A stretch of DNA of 64,000 bases from Mesorhizobium qingshengii (GTDB taxonomy: Bacteria; Pseudomonadota; Alphaproteobacteria; Rhizobiales; Rhizobiaceae), in NCBI RefSeq assembly GCF_900103325.1, contig NZ_FMXM01000002.1:620001-684000 (forward strand), written 5' to 3'. The notes below the pieces were generated by a model, which made no database searches, had not been told where the DNA came from, and saw nothing but the letters and a program-made list of their open reading frames with translations. A program made the translations under genes and the position numbers. Of the stretch, positions 43,599-51,317 are shown piece after piece (position 1 is the first letter of the stretch; the number at the start of each line of letters is the position of its first letter).

Positions 43599-43863
43599 CG
43601 ACACCACCCTTTGTTTGCTCCGGCGCGCCACGCGCCAGGCTCGACACCAAAGATTCAAGAAGCAAGACACATGCCACCGGCACCTCGTACCGGGACCGCC
43701 CGCGTGAACGACATTGCCATGCCGGAGGCGGACGGGTCATGCTGTACGGAAGGCATCGTGCCTATTTTTTGAACGCCTGTCCACAATCGCCCCAACGACA
43801 TGCACCGCCATCTTGAAGGTGTAACGCATCCGGTCTTAGGCTACCGGGAAACCGGAGATTGCC
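43599..43863. promoter_or_regulatory. divergent intergenic region between binding-protein and RidA genes
   Basis: 265 bp between two outward-facing genes. Visible structure: AGGCATCGTGCCT plus T-rich tail at 43751-43770 (plus strand, 5-bp stem, weak terminator), and CATGCCACCGGCACC-type short repeats. No classic promoter pair was assigned with confidence on either strand. Confidence 0.4.
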
Positions 43864-44247
43864 ATGTTCAAATTCCTCATCCCGAAGTCGATCAAGCCGC
43901 CCTTTGCCCGCTACAGCCACGGCGTCGAGGTGCCAGCCGGAAAGCGGCTGGTGCTGTGCTCGGGCCAGGTCGCCATCACGGCGGACGACCAGATTCCCGA
44001 GGACGCCGGCGCGCAGGCCGAACTCTGCTTCAAGAACATCGCCGCGATCCTCGCCGAAGCCGAGCTGGGGCTCGGGGATATCGTGCGCATCAACGCCTAC
44101 GTCACCGACCGCGCGCATCTGCGGCCCTATATGGACGTTCGCGACCGGCTGTTTTCCAGCCCGGCACCGGCGTCGACGCTGATGATCGTCTCCGGCTTCG
44201 CCCGACCCGAATTCAAGGTCGAGGTCGAGGCCATCGCGGCTGGGTGA
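43864..44247 (+). CDS. RidA-family protein (127 aa)
   Basis: The YjgF/YER057c/UK114 fold is shown by the signature LVLCSGQVAITADDQIPEDAGAQAEL, cut here to its key pattern, and IVRINAYVTDRAHLRPYMDVR at about 80-95. RidA proteins hydrolyse reactive enamines/imines formed by PLP enzymes or in pyrimidine (Rut-like) degradation. Start ATG 43864 follows CCGGAGATTGCC. Next to a ring-opening operon, deamination of an imine intermediate is a sensible role; the general housekeeping role is the alternative. Confidence 0.9.
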   Translation: MFKFLIPKSIKPPFARYSHGVEVPAGKRLVLCSGQVAITADDQIPEDAGAQAELCFKNIAAILAEAELGLGDIVRINAYVTDRAHLRPYMDVRDRLFSSPAPASTLMIVSGFARPEFKVEVEAIAAG

Positions 44248-44301
44248 TCGACAGGCCGCCCGTCCCGCGCTAGGTCTGGCCGTTCATCGAAGAGGCATGA
44301 C

Positions 44302-45105
44302 ATGACCGCTGCAAAAAAACGCGTCTGGTGGGGCGACTACCGGACCACCGAATACGCCTCGATCGATCCGGAGGCGACGATCGCCGTGCTGCCGCTGGCG
44401 GCGATCGAGCAGCATGGCCCGCATCTGCCGGTCTCAACCGACACCTCGATCATGAACGGCATGCTCGACACGGTCATCGCCCGCTTGCCTGACGATCTAG
44501 ACATCCGCATCCTGCCGGTCCAGGCGGTGGGCAAGTCGAACGAGCACCTTCACGCACCGGGCACCCTCACCCTGCCGGCAACGACCCTGGTCGAAGCCTG
44601 GACCGAACTTGGCCTGTCGATCGCGCGGGCCGGCGTGCGCAAGCTGATCGTCGTCAATTCGCATGGCGGCAACGAGGAGATCATGGGCATCGTCACGCGC
44701 GAATTGCGCGTGCGCGAAAAAATGCTGGCGGTGAAGACCAGTTGGCAACGTTTTGGCCGGCCGGCCGGCATGTACACCGAGATTGAGGACCGTCACGGCA
44801 TCCATGGCGGCGATGTCGAGACCTCGCTGATGCTGCATTTCCGGCCGGATCTCGTCGACATGGCCAAGGCCGACAATTTCGTTTCCAACGTCGCGAAGGC
44901 CGAAAAGGAATTCGCGCTGCTGCGCCACACCGGCACCCATGCCTTTGCCTGGATCGCCAGCGATCTCAACCCCAACGGCGTGGTCGGCGACGCCAGCATC
45001 GCGACTGCCGAGAAAGGCCGGCTGACATCAGAATATCAGGCCGACGGGTTCATCAGCCTGCTCAGGGATGTGCGCAGTGCGAAGCTTGCCGAGTGGCTGA
45101 AGTAG
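44302..45105 (+). CDS. creatininase-family amidohydrolase (267 aa)
   Basis: Metal-binding motifs of the creatininase/formamide-hydrolase (PF02633) fold are present: IEQHGPHLPVSTD (about 33-45), SHGGNEE (about 115-121) and HGGDVETS (about 168-175). These enzymes cleave creatinine to creatine, or related cyclic amides and N-formyl pyrimidine intermediates. Creatine would give sarcosine and urea, matching the sarcosine genes 20 kb away, but no creatinase is present. Its proximity to the CodA-like operon favours a ring-opening step in that pathway. It follows RidA by 54 bp in the same direction. Confidence 0.87.
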   Translation: MTAAKKRVWWGDYRTTEYASIDPEATIAVLPLAAIEQHGPHLPVSTDTSIMNGMLDTVIARLPDDLDIRILPVQAVGKSNEHLHAPGTLTLPATTLVEAWTELGLSIARAGVRKLIVVNSHGGNEEIMGIVTRELRVREKMLAVKTSWQRFGRPAGMYTEIEDRHGIHGGDVETSLMLHFRPDLVDMAKADNFVSNVAKAEKEFALLRHTGTHAFAWIASDLNPNGVVGDASIATAEKGRLTSEYQADGFISLLRDVRSAKLAEWLK

Positions 45106-45111
45106 CAGATT

Positions 45112-45624
45112 TCAGCTGTCGATCGTGAGGGCAAAGGGCTTACCTTCAAAGGCATCCGCGCCGCGCCCGATCGCCTGGATCGCCTCGATCATGCGGCCCT
45201 CGCGACCGAGCAACGCGTCGGCCACCGCGATCAGCCGCGGATTGGGTGTCGCCGATGGCGACAGCGCCCGCAACGTCCGTGCCAGCTCGGCCTCGTCGCG
45301 TTTCGGCGCCAGCGCGGCCGCGATGATATAGGCTGAAGCGGTCGAGCGGCTGATGCCGGCATAGCAATGCACGACCATCGGCCTTGCCCGGTCCCAGCGG
45401 CGCCCGAAATCGAGCAGGTTGCGGACATGCTCCTCGCCCGGCATGGTCATGCCGTCCTGCCCCACCGCGATGTCATGCATGACCAGATGCAAATGGTTTT
45501 CCCTGGCGATCGAAGCTGGGCGCACCACCTCGGTTCCCGCTGCCAGGAGGGACAACAGCCGCTCAGCGCCGGTCCTCGCAACTGTTTCCTCGACTTTTGC
45601 CAGCGAACAGACATGGATCATCAT
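45112..45624 (-). CDS. protein tyrosine phosphatase-like enzyme (170 aa)
   Basis: The signature HCYAGISRSTASAY contains the dual-specificity phosphatase C-x5-R loop with Cys87 and Arg93 (H86 also conserved). The general-acid loop is not clear. It is coupled to cobC by a TGATG junction. No family that fits cobalamin is known to me; it may dephosphorylate a metabolite or a protein, or the coupling may simply be positional. Confidence 0.85.
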   Translation of the reverse strand: MMIHVCSLAKVEETVARTGAERLLSLLAAGTEVVRPASIARENHLHLVMHDIAVGQDGMTMPGEEHVRNLLDFGRRWDRARPMVVHCYAGISRSTASAYIIAAALAPKRDEAELARTLRALSPSATPNPRLIAVADALLGREGRMIEAIQAIGRGADAFEGKPFALTIDS

Positions 45625-46667
45625 CACGCGATCTCCCTGGCGCCATCGTCGCGCCGTGACGCCCAGGCGGCAAGAGCGGATTCGAGCCGCTGCCATTCCT
45701 CCTGACTCCCCGGCAGGCCGGCGCGCAGCACGTTTGGTCGGCCGGAGAAATGGCGAAGCAGGATGCCGCGCTTGCCAAGCGCGGAAAACAGATCGGCGGC
45801 ATCCGGCAGATTGACATAGCGGAACAGCGTGGTGCCGCCCGCGACAGGAACGCCGAAGCGGCCGAACAGCGCATCGAGTCGCGTCGATGCAACCGCCAGG
45901 GATGCCCGCATCGCGTCCTGCCAGCCTGTGTCGGCAAGCGCGCGGATGCCGTATTCCAGCGCCGGGCCGGCGACGGCCCATGGTCCGAATTGCATGTCCA
46001 GCCGTTTGATCGTCGGCGCGTCGGAAAGCGCAAAACCGAGCCGCAGCCCGGCCAGGCCAAAGAACTTGCCGAACGAGCGCAGCACGACGATACCGCCCTG
46101 TTCGACATCACTGGCGAGGCTGTGCTGACGCGGGCCGACATCCATGAACGCCTCGTCGACGACGAGCAGCCCGCCCTTGGCGCGCATTCCGGCGGCCAGC
46201 GCCAGCAGCCTGTCGCGCTCGATGACCCGTCCATCCGGATTGTTGGGATTGACGACGATGGCAAGGTCGGCTCCCGCCAAAGCCGCGAAATCGTCGACTT
46301 CCGTCACCGCGTGCCCGGCGATCGCCGCTGCCCGCGCATGTTCGGCATAGGTTGGGCCCAGCACCAGCGCCTTGCCGGGCGCGATCAGCGATGCGACGCG
46401 CGGCAACAGGATCTGCGTGCCGGGGGCTGCCACGACGTTGACCGGCGAAGGCGCGCCATAGGCGCTGGCCGCGACCTCAACCAGATCGTGGGCGCGCGCC
46501 GCTTCCGGCAACCGCGACAGGGTGGTGGCGGGCAGGCCGAAAAGCGGATAGGAGTGCGGATTGATACCGGTCGAGAGGTCGACGAAAGGCAGAACGGCAT
46601 TGGGGAACAGCGCCCTCGCCCGGCCAAGACTTCCACCATGATCCACCGCTCCTTCAAGAAGCTTCAT
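45624..46667 (-). CDS. cobC: L-threonine-O-3-phosphate decarboxylase (347 aa)
   Basis: A class I/II aminotransferase-fold protein with the CobC/CobD start LEGAVDHGGSLGRARALF, FVDLSTGINPHSYP, NPNNPDG at about 197-203 and the Schiff-base lysine in RSFGKFFGLAGLRLG. It makes aminopropanol phosphate for the cobalamin nucleotide loop, completing the cobD and cobP steps encoded beside it. The start codon overlaps, on the opposite strand, the start codon of cobD in a CATG palindrome. This leaves the promoters of both genes inside the other coding region. Confidence 0.92.
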   Translation of the reverse strand: MKLLEGAVDHGGSLGRARALFPNAVLPFVDLSTGINPHSYPLFGLPATTLSRLPEAARAHDLVEVAASAYGAPSPVNVVAAPGTQILLPRVASLIAPGKALVLGPTYAEHARAAAIAGHAVTEVDDFAALAGADLAIVVNPNNPDGRVIERDRLLALAAGMRAKGGLLVVDEAFMDVGPRQHSLASDVEQGGIVVLRSFGKFFGLAGLRLGFALSDAPTIKRLDMQFGPWAVAGPALEYGIRALADTGWQDAMRASLAVASTRLDALFGRFGVPVAGGTTLFRYVNLPDAADLFSALGKRGILLRHFSGRPNVLRAGLPGSQEEWQRLESALAAWASRRDDGAREIA

Positions 46668-47634
46668 GTCAATCCTGATCGCTTTCCTGTCATTGGCCGT
46701 CGAATTCGTCCTGGGCTACCCGGACTGGCTGTTTCGCGCCATCGGCCATCCGGTGACGTGGTTTGGCAGGCTGATATCCTTTCTCGACCGCAGGCTCAAC
46801 TACGCGACTGATCCCGACGCGCTGCGTCGCCGACGTGGTACCCAGGCGCTGCTGGTCATCGTCCTGGTGCCGGCGGCGATCGGCCTCGGCGTGCAGATCC
46901 TGCTCTGGTTCATCCCAATGGGACTGATCATTGCCGCCATTCTGGCGACGTCGCTTTTGTCGCAGAAGAGCCTTTACGAACATGTCGAGGCCGTGGCCGA
47001 CGCGCTCGACACCGGTGGCCTCGCTTTGGGTCGCGTTGCCGTCTCGCGGATCGTCGGCCGCGATCCGGAAGCGCTCGACCGGGCGGGCGTCTGCCGCGCG
47101 GCGATCGAGAGCCTGGCCGAGAATTTTTCCGACGGCATCGTCGCCCCCGCCTTCTGGACCGGCGTCGGCGGCCTCGCCGGCGGCGCCGCCTACAAAGCCG
47201 CCAACACCGCCGATTCGATGATCGGCCACCGCACCCCGCGCCACGAGGCTTTCGGCTGGGCGGCGGCGCGCTTCGACGATTGGATCAACCTGCCGGCATC
47301 GCGGCTGACCGCGCTGCTGATCGTGCTGGCGGCTTTCCTGGTCAGGGGCGCCGATCCCCGCGGCGCCTGGCATGCGGTGTGGCGCGACGCGAAAAAACAC
47401 CGCTCACCCAATGCCGGCTGGCCGGAGGCGGCGATGGCCGGTGCGCTCGGTCTGGCGCTCGCCGGACCGCGCAGCTATGGCGGCGTACTGGTGGACGACG
47501 TCTTCATGGGCCAAGGCGGGCGGCGCGATGCCGATAGCATCGACATAAGGCGAGCGCTGAAACTCTATCGCGTCGCCGACTATCTGCTGATCGCGCTTTT
47601 TGGGGCGATTTCCATCATCGTCATTGCGGCGTGA
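46666..47634 (+). CDS. cobD: adenosylcobinamide-phosphate synthase, CbiB/CobD (322 aa)
   Basis: The membrane protein begins MSILIAFLSLAVEFVLGYPD and carries the family segment FSDGIVAPAFWTGVGGLAGGAAYKAANTADSM, cut here to its key pattern. CbiB/CobD joins aminopropanol phosphate (from CobC) to adenosylcobyric acid in the inner membrane. It is divergent from cobC with overlapping start codons and converges on cobO. The product is about the family length (310-330). Confidence 0.95.
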   Translation: MSILIAFLSLAVEFVLGYPDWLFRAIGHPVTWFGRLISFLDRRLNYATDPDALRRRRGTQALLVIVLVPAAIGLGVQILLWFIPMGLIIAAILATSLLSQKSLYEHVEAVADALDTGGLALGRVAVSRIVGRDPEALDRAGVCRAAIESLAENFSDGIVAPAFWTGVGGLAGGAAYKAANTADSMIGHRTPRHEAFGWAAARFDDWINLPASRLTALLIVLAAFLVRGADPRGAWHAVWRDAKKHRSPNAGWPEAAMAGALGLALAGPRSYGGVLVDDVFMGQGGRRDADSIDIRRALKLYRVADYLLIALFGAISIIVIAA

Positions 47635-47649
47635 CGGGTCGATCGCCGT

Positions 47650-48264
47650 TCAAAATTCTATCCCCTGCTGCGCCTTCACGCCGGCCGAGAAATGGTGCTT
47701 GGTCACGCCCATCTCGGTGACGAGGTCGGCGGCTTCGACCAGCGCCGGCTTGGCGTTGCGGCCGGTGACGACAATATGCAGGCCCTCGCGCCGGGCCTTC
47801 AGCGCCGCAACCACCTTGTCGAGATCGAGGTAGTCGTAGCGCAGCGCGATATTCAGTTCGTCGAGCACCAGCAGGCTGATCGACGGATCGGCCATCAGCT
47901 CGAGCACCTTGGCCCACGCAGCTTCGGCGGCGGCAATGTCGCGCTTCAGATCCTGTGTCTCCCAGGTGAACCCCTCGCCCATCGCATGCCAGACGACGCG
48001 GTCGCCGAAGGCGGCAAAGGCGTCTTTCTCGCCGGTATGCCATTTGCCCTTGATGAACTGGACGACGCCGACGCGCTTGCCATAGCCGAGCATCCGCAGC
48101 GCAAGACCAAAGGCGGCTGTCGTCTTGCCCTTGCCTGGGCCGGTGTTGACGATGAGCAGGCCCTTCTCGATCGTCTTGGCCGCGACTTCGGCATCCTGCA
48201 CGGCCTTGCGCTTGGCCATCTTCGCGCGATGGCGTTCTTCTTCCTTTTGGTCGATCTCGGTCAT
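47650..48264 (-). CDS. cobO: cob(I)yrinic acid a,c-diamide adenosyltransferase (204 aa)
   Basis: The CobO/BtuR P-loop GLLIVNTGPGKGKTTAAFGLALR (about 35-57) and the ends HHFSAGVKAQQGIEF are diagnostic. It adds the adenosyl group to cobalt, upstream of the cobP steps, and lies 1 bp from cobP. The MTEIDQKEEERHRAKMAKRK start is a typical charged leader. It is the last gene of the riboswitch-controlled operon. Confidence 0.95.
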   Translation of the reverse strand: MTEIDQKEEERHRAKMAKRKAVQDAEVAAKTIEKGLLIVNTGPGKGKTTAAFGLALRMLGYGKRVGVVQFIKGKWHTGEKDAFAAFGDRVVWHAMGEGFTWETQDLKRDIAAAEAAWAKVLELMADPSISLLVLDELNIALRYDYLDLDKVVAALKARREGLHIVVTGRNAKPALVEAADLVTEMGVTKHHFSAGVKAQQGIEF

Positions 48265-48265
48265 G

Positions 48266-48781
48266 TCATTTCACCTTGAGCGGCAGCCCCGCCACCATCA
48301 GCATCACCGTATCGGCGACTGCGGCGACCTGCTGGTTGAGCCGGCCGGCGGCATCGCGGAAACGGCGCGCCAGTGCATTGTCCGGCACGATGCCTTGCCC
48401 GACTTCATTGGAAACCACGAACCACGGCCCACGTGGCCGCGACAGCACAGCCGCCAGCCGCCGGCATTCCAGGTCGAGATCATGTTCGGCCAGCATGTGA
48501 TTGGTCAACCACAGCGTCAGGCAGTCGACAAGCACCGGCTGATTGTCCGGCACGGTCCCCAGCGCGCCGGTCAGATCGAGCGGCGCGTCGACGGTCGTCC
48601 AGCCTTCGCCGCGTCGCGACCGGTGCAGCGCGATGCGTTCACGCATCTCGTCATCATAGGCTTGAGCCGTGGCGATATAGGCCCATGGCGAGCGCAAGGC
48701 CGTCGCCAGCGTTTCGGCGTGCGCGCTCTTGCCGGAGCGCGCACCACCGATGATGAAAGTCAGCTTGCTGCGATCAGGCAA
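48266..48781 (-). CDS. cobP: adenosylcobinamide kinase / guanylyltransferase (171 aa)
   Basis: The bifunctional CobU/CobP P-loop FIIGGARSGKSAHAE and the later VDCLTLWLTNHML and VVSNEVGQGIVP motifs are complete. It phosphorylates cobinamide and attaches GMP in the nucleotide-loop assembly. Start is uncertain: the best in-frame candidate is TTG at 48781 just inside the cbtA stop; no ATG fits and there is no clear ribosome binding site, so translation may be coupled to cbtA. An upstream in-frame ATG would add 22 residues of low-complexity sequence. Confidence 0.9.
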   Translation of the reverse strand: MPDRSKLTFIIGGARSGKSAHAETLATALRSPWAYIATAQAYDDEMRERIALHRSRRGEGWTTVDAPLDLTGALGTVPDNQPVLVDCLTLWLTNHMLAEHDLDLECRRLAAVLSRPRGPWFVVSNEVGQGIVPDNALARRFRDAAGRLNQQVAAVADTVMLMVAGLPLKVK

Positions 48782-49571
48782 AGCTGTCGCGCAGGCTGGT
48801 CGCGGTGCCGGTGAAGCGGCCGCGCACCACCCCGACAACCACGCCAAGCACCAGCCAGAACACCAGATTGGTCAGCGTCACCGCCACCACGAACTGGTGG
48901 TGCAGGCCCTCGGGGATCGCTGTCTCGAAGCTCTCGGGCTGTGGCGCGCCAACGACATGCGGTGCCACGATCAAGGCCACACCCAGGATCGCCAGCGGCA
49001 GCGATTTGCGGAAGGCGATCAGGCCAAGACCGGCCGCGGTCGCCGCAACCGTTGCCCACCACCAGATCTGGCGCTGGGTGAGATCGGCCGCCGGCATGGC
49101 CGGCAGTTCCGGCGGCAGGCCGAGGCCCGGCGCCAGCGTGAACACGGCAAAGCCGGCCAGTCCCCAGAACACGCCCTGACGCCAATTGCCGATACCTCCG
49201 GCGAATTCGGAAACCGCGACCAGGATCAGGGCGAAGCCGATTCCGGTGACGATATTGGCAAGCACGCTGAAGGCGAAACGCTCGAAACCGTCGGCCGGCG
49301 CCCAGCCTTCGTCTTGCGCCGCCGGAGCGGCTGCTTGCGCCGGGGCGGCAGAGCTCATGGCATTCGCCGCCGGGGCGGCCGTGCTCATGGCATTGGTATC
49401 CGTTGCGGCCGGTGCGGCGTGGTCATGGTGATGGCCGCCGCCGGCCTGTTCGTAGACTTCCGCCTTCAGGATCAGAGGCACGGTGGCGTAGGCCTGCATG
49501 CAGGCGAGAACGACGCCGGCCACGAGCCCTGCGATCGCCGCGATGAACACGACGTTGCGAAACAGGTTCAT
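48774..49571 (-). CDS. cbtA: CbtA cobalt transporter subunit (265 aa)
   Basis: CbtA has five to seven hydrophobic helices with a long low-complexity His- and Ala-rich loop (GGGHHHDHAAPAATDT, about 45-60) after helix 1, typical of the B12-regulated cobalt transporters. The histidine cluster is a plausible metal site. The gene overlaps the cobP start and lies 15 bp after cbtB. It imports cobalt for the corrin ring. Confidence 0.93.
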   Translation of the reverse strand: MNLFRNVVFIAAIAGLVAGVVLACMQAYATVPLILKAEVYEQAGGGHHHDHAAPAATDTNAMSTAAPAANAMSSAAPAQAAAPAAQDEGWAPADGFERFAFSVLANIVTGIGFALILVAVSEFAGGIGNWRQGVFWGLAGFAVFTLAPGLGLPPELPAMPAADLTQRQIWWWATVAATAAGLGLIAFRKSLPLAILGVALIVAPHVVGAPQPESFETAIPEGLHHQFVVAVTLTNLVFWLVLGVVVGVVRGRFTGTATSLRDSFA

Positions 49572-49586
49572 GATGTCAGGCCCTTG

Positions 49587-49766
49587 TCAGTGGCAGGGAA
49601 ACGCCATCGAATGGCGATAGTCGTGGGCGGCATTGTGGACCGCATCGATATGCGAGAAGCCGACAAAGCCCATCACGAAAATGCCGAGAAACGCAGCAAG
49701 AGCGAGCTGCATGAAGCGCGACTGCGAGGATACGGAAGCGCCGAGCGAGACGGAAGCGGTATTCAT
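49587..49766 (-). CDS. cbtB: CbtB cobalt transporter subunit (59 aa)
   Basis: From ATG 49766 the frame codes a 59-residue protein with one central helix (FMQLALAAFLGIFVMGFVGF) and the family's histidine-rich tail (HNAAHDYRHSMAFPCH at the C-terminus). CbtB-type proteins accompany CbtA and are found behind cobalamin riboswitches. The tail resembles the CbtB consensus closely, including the last CH. The gene is missed by ORF finders because it is short. Confidence 0.92.
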   Translation of the reverse strand: MNTASVSLGASVSSQSRFMQLALAAFLGIFVMGFVGFSHIDAVHNAAHDYRHSMAFPCH

Positions 49767-49814
49767 GTCTTGTCCTTTCGCCCTCCACCCGAGGGCATCG
49801 AAGTCAGTTTCCTG

Positions 49815-49985
49815 TCGCCGGCAGGTCTCCTGGCTCGCGGTTCAGCGCCCTTCCCCACCTTCCCGAAGAGAAATCTTCAGTGGCATATGGAGAGGACTAC
49901 CGCACACAGTTGCGGGGGCAGCCACGGCATTGGGCGAAAACTCGCCCGCACCGCATTCCCTCTTGGCTCCAAAATGGAACCGACG
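49815..49985 (-). promoter_or_regulatory. cobalamin riboswitch controlling cbtB-cbtA-cobP-cobO
   Basis: On the minus strand the element contains the B12 box GCCACTG (49878-49884 on the plus strand as CAGTGGC), the 3' arm GCCAGGAGACCTGCC (49820-49834) and a G-rich 5' arm with AAGAGGGAA, with the characteristic P1-P3 folds. It ends 49 bp before the cbtB start, where an expression platform must lie. Binding of adenosylcobalamin would switch off translation or transcription of the operon. The cobD and cobC genes in front are outside its control. Confidence 0.95.
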
Positions 49986-50138
49986 ACATCAGCGACTATA
50001 GGCAGAATCGTCGCCTCCGGCAAACCAAATTCCACCGCCAACCATCGTGAATGCGTCGTGCCACCAGGCGGTCCACCGGTGCGGCAATTGACAATTTTCC
50101 TGGCCGGGTGTCGGCTGGCGCGTCACAGGACGCCAGCC
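49986..50138. other. intergenic region between riboswitch and Rieske gene
   Basis: Shared promoter region for the minus-strand cobalamin operon and the plus-strand Rieske gene. No unambiguous -35/-10 pair or further repeat seen. ATG of the Rieske gene at 50139 is preceded by CACAGGACGCC. Confidence 0.4.
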
Positions 50139-51314
50139 ATGCAGCCCAGCCCGAGCCAGCACGATCCCTACAACGGCCTCACCCGGGCCGAACCGACGCT
50201 GCCATCGTCAGCCTATTGGGATGCGGACAGCTATCAGCGCGACCTCGATGCGATCTGGTACAGAAGCTGGCTGCTCGTCTGCCGCGAAGCCGACCTTGCC
50301 CAACCGCTTTGCTTCCGCACCTTCCGCGTCGGCACGCAGGAAATCGTCCTGTTGCGTGACGAGACCGGCGAACTGCGCGCCTTCCACAACACCTGCCGAC
50401 ATCGCGGCTCGCAGCTTTGCCAGGAAAGCGAGGGGCGGCTGAAGGCGCGGCTGATCACCTGCCCCTATCATGCCTGGTCCTACTCGCTGCGCGGCGATCT
50501 CGTGCGCGTGCCGTCGAAATCGCTGCCGGATGGCTTCGACAAGGCCAACCATCCGCTCTATCACGTCGCGCTGTCAGTGTGGCGCGGCTTCGTCTTCGTC
50601 AATTTGCAGGAGGACGCCGCTGGCTCGGCGCAGGCATCCTTCGATCCCGCCTCCGGCGATCTCGGCAACTGGCCGCTGGAGACGCTGGTGAGCGGCCATG
50701 TGCTACGCAAGGTGATGAACTGCAACTGGAAGATCTTTTGGGAAAACTTCAACGAATGCCTGCATTGCCCGGGCGTCCACAAGGACCTATCGCGGCTGGT
50801 GCCGATCTATGGCCGCGGCCTGATGAGCCGGCACGACGACCCCCAATGGGCCCGCCACGCCGACAATGACGCGCCGGAATTTTCCGGCGGCTTGCGCGCG
50901 GGCGCCGAGACATGGTCGCGCGACGGCCAGGCGCATGGGCCGGTCTTCTCCGGCCTCACACCAGCCGAACGCGCCGCCGGCCAGACCTACGCCACCAACC
51001 TGCCGTCGATGTTCATTGTCGGCCATGTCGACTATGTCCGCACCGTGCGGCTGGTGCCCCTTGGGGCCGAGCAGACCGAGCTTGTCGCCGAATGGCTGTT
51101 CGCGCCCGAGGCGCTCCCGGCGACCGACATCGACAACATCATCGCCTTCGGCACCCAGGTGCTGGAGGAGGATGCGGCAATCTGCGAGGTCAACCAGAAG
51201 GGCCTGCGCTCGATGCGCCACGCGGCCGGCGTGCTGATGCCCGAGGAATATGATCTGCACCGCTTCCACAACTGGGTGCGCGAGCGGCACGCGGCGCTTT
51301 CGCCGACGCCCTGA
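50139..51314 (+). CDS. Rieske-type oxygenase alpha subunit, GbcA/stachydrine demethylase-like (391 aa)
   Basis: The Rieske 2Fe-2S motif is C86-x-H88 and C108-x2-H111 (CRHRG and CPYHAW). The mononuclear iron region is ENFNECLHCPGVHKDLS with ligands His209 and His214. This matches the betaine demethylase GbcA and stachydrine demethylase group, which remove N-methyl groups from quaternary amines. No reductase gene is adjacent, so a partner must be elsewhere. If active on glycine betaine, it would give dimethylglycine for the DMGDH-type enzymes. It lies away from the sox cluster behind the cobalamin block. Confidence 0.88.
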   Translation: MQPSPSQHDPYNGLTRAEPTLPSSAYWDADSYQRDLDAIWYRSWLLVCREADLAQPLCFRTFRVGTQEIVLLRDETGELRAFHNTCRHRGSQLCQESEGRLKARLITCPYHAWSYSLRGDLVRVPSKSLPDGFDKANHPLYHVALSVWRGFVFVNLQEDAAGSAQASFDPASGDLGNWPLETLVSGHVLRKVMNCNWKIFWENFNECLHCPGVHKDLSRLVPIYGRGLMSRHDDPQWARHADNDAPEFSGGLRAGAETWSRDGQAHGPVFSGLTPAERAAGQTYATNLPSMFIVGHVDYVRTVRLVPLGAEQTELVAEWLFAPEALPATDIDNIIAFGTQVLEEDAAICEVNQKGLRSMRHAAGVLMPEEYDLHRFHNWVRERHAALSPTP

Positions 51315-51317
51315 TCC

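Noticed and set aside
43751-43770. hairpin AGGCA/TGCCT plus T-run as a strong terminator
   Set aside because: Stem is only five base pairs and no plus-strand gene ends there; kept only as a remark in the intergenic entry.
48729-50138. long N-terminal extension of the Rieske frame
   Set aside because: It runs antisense through cbtA, cbtB and the riboswitch; ATG 50139 with a binding site gives the normal family length.
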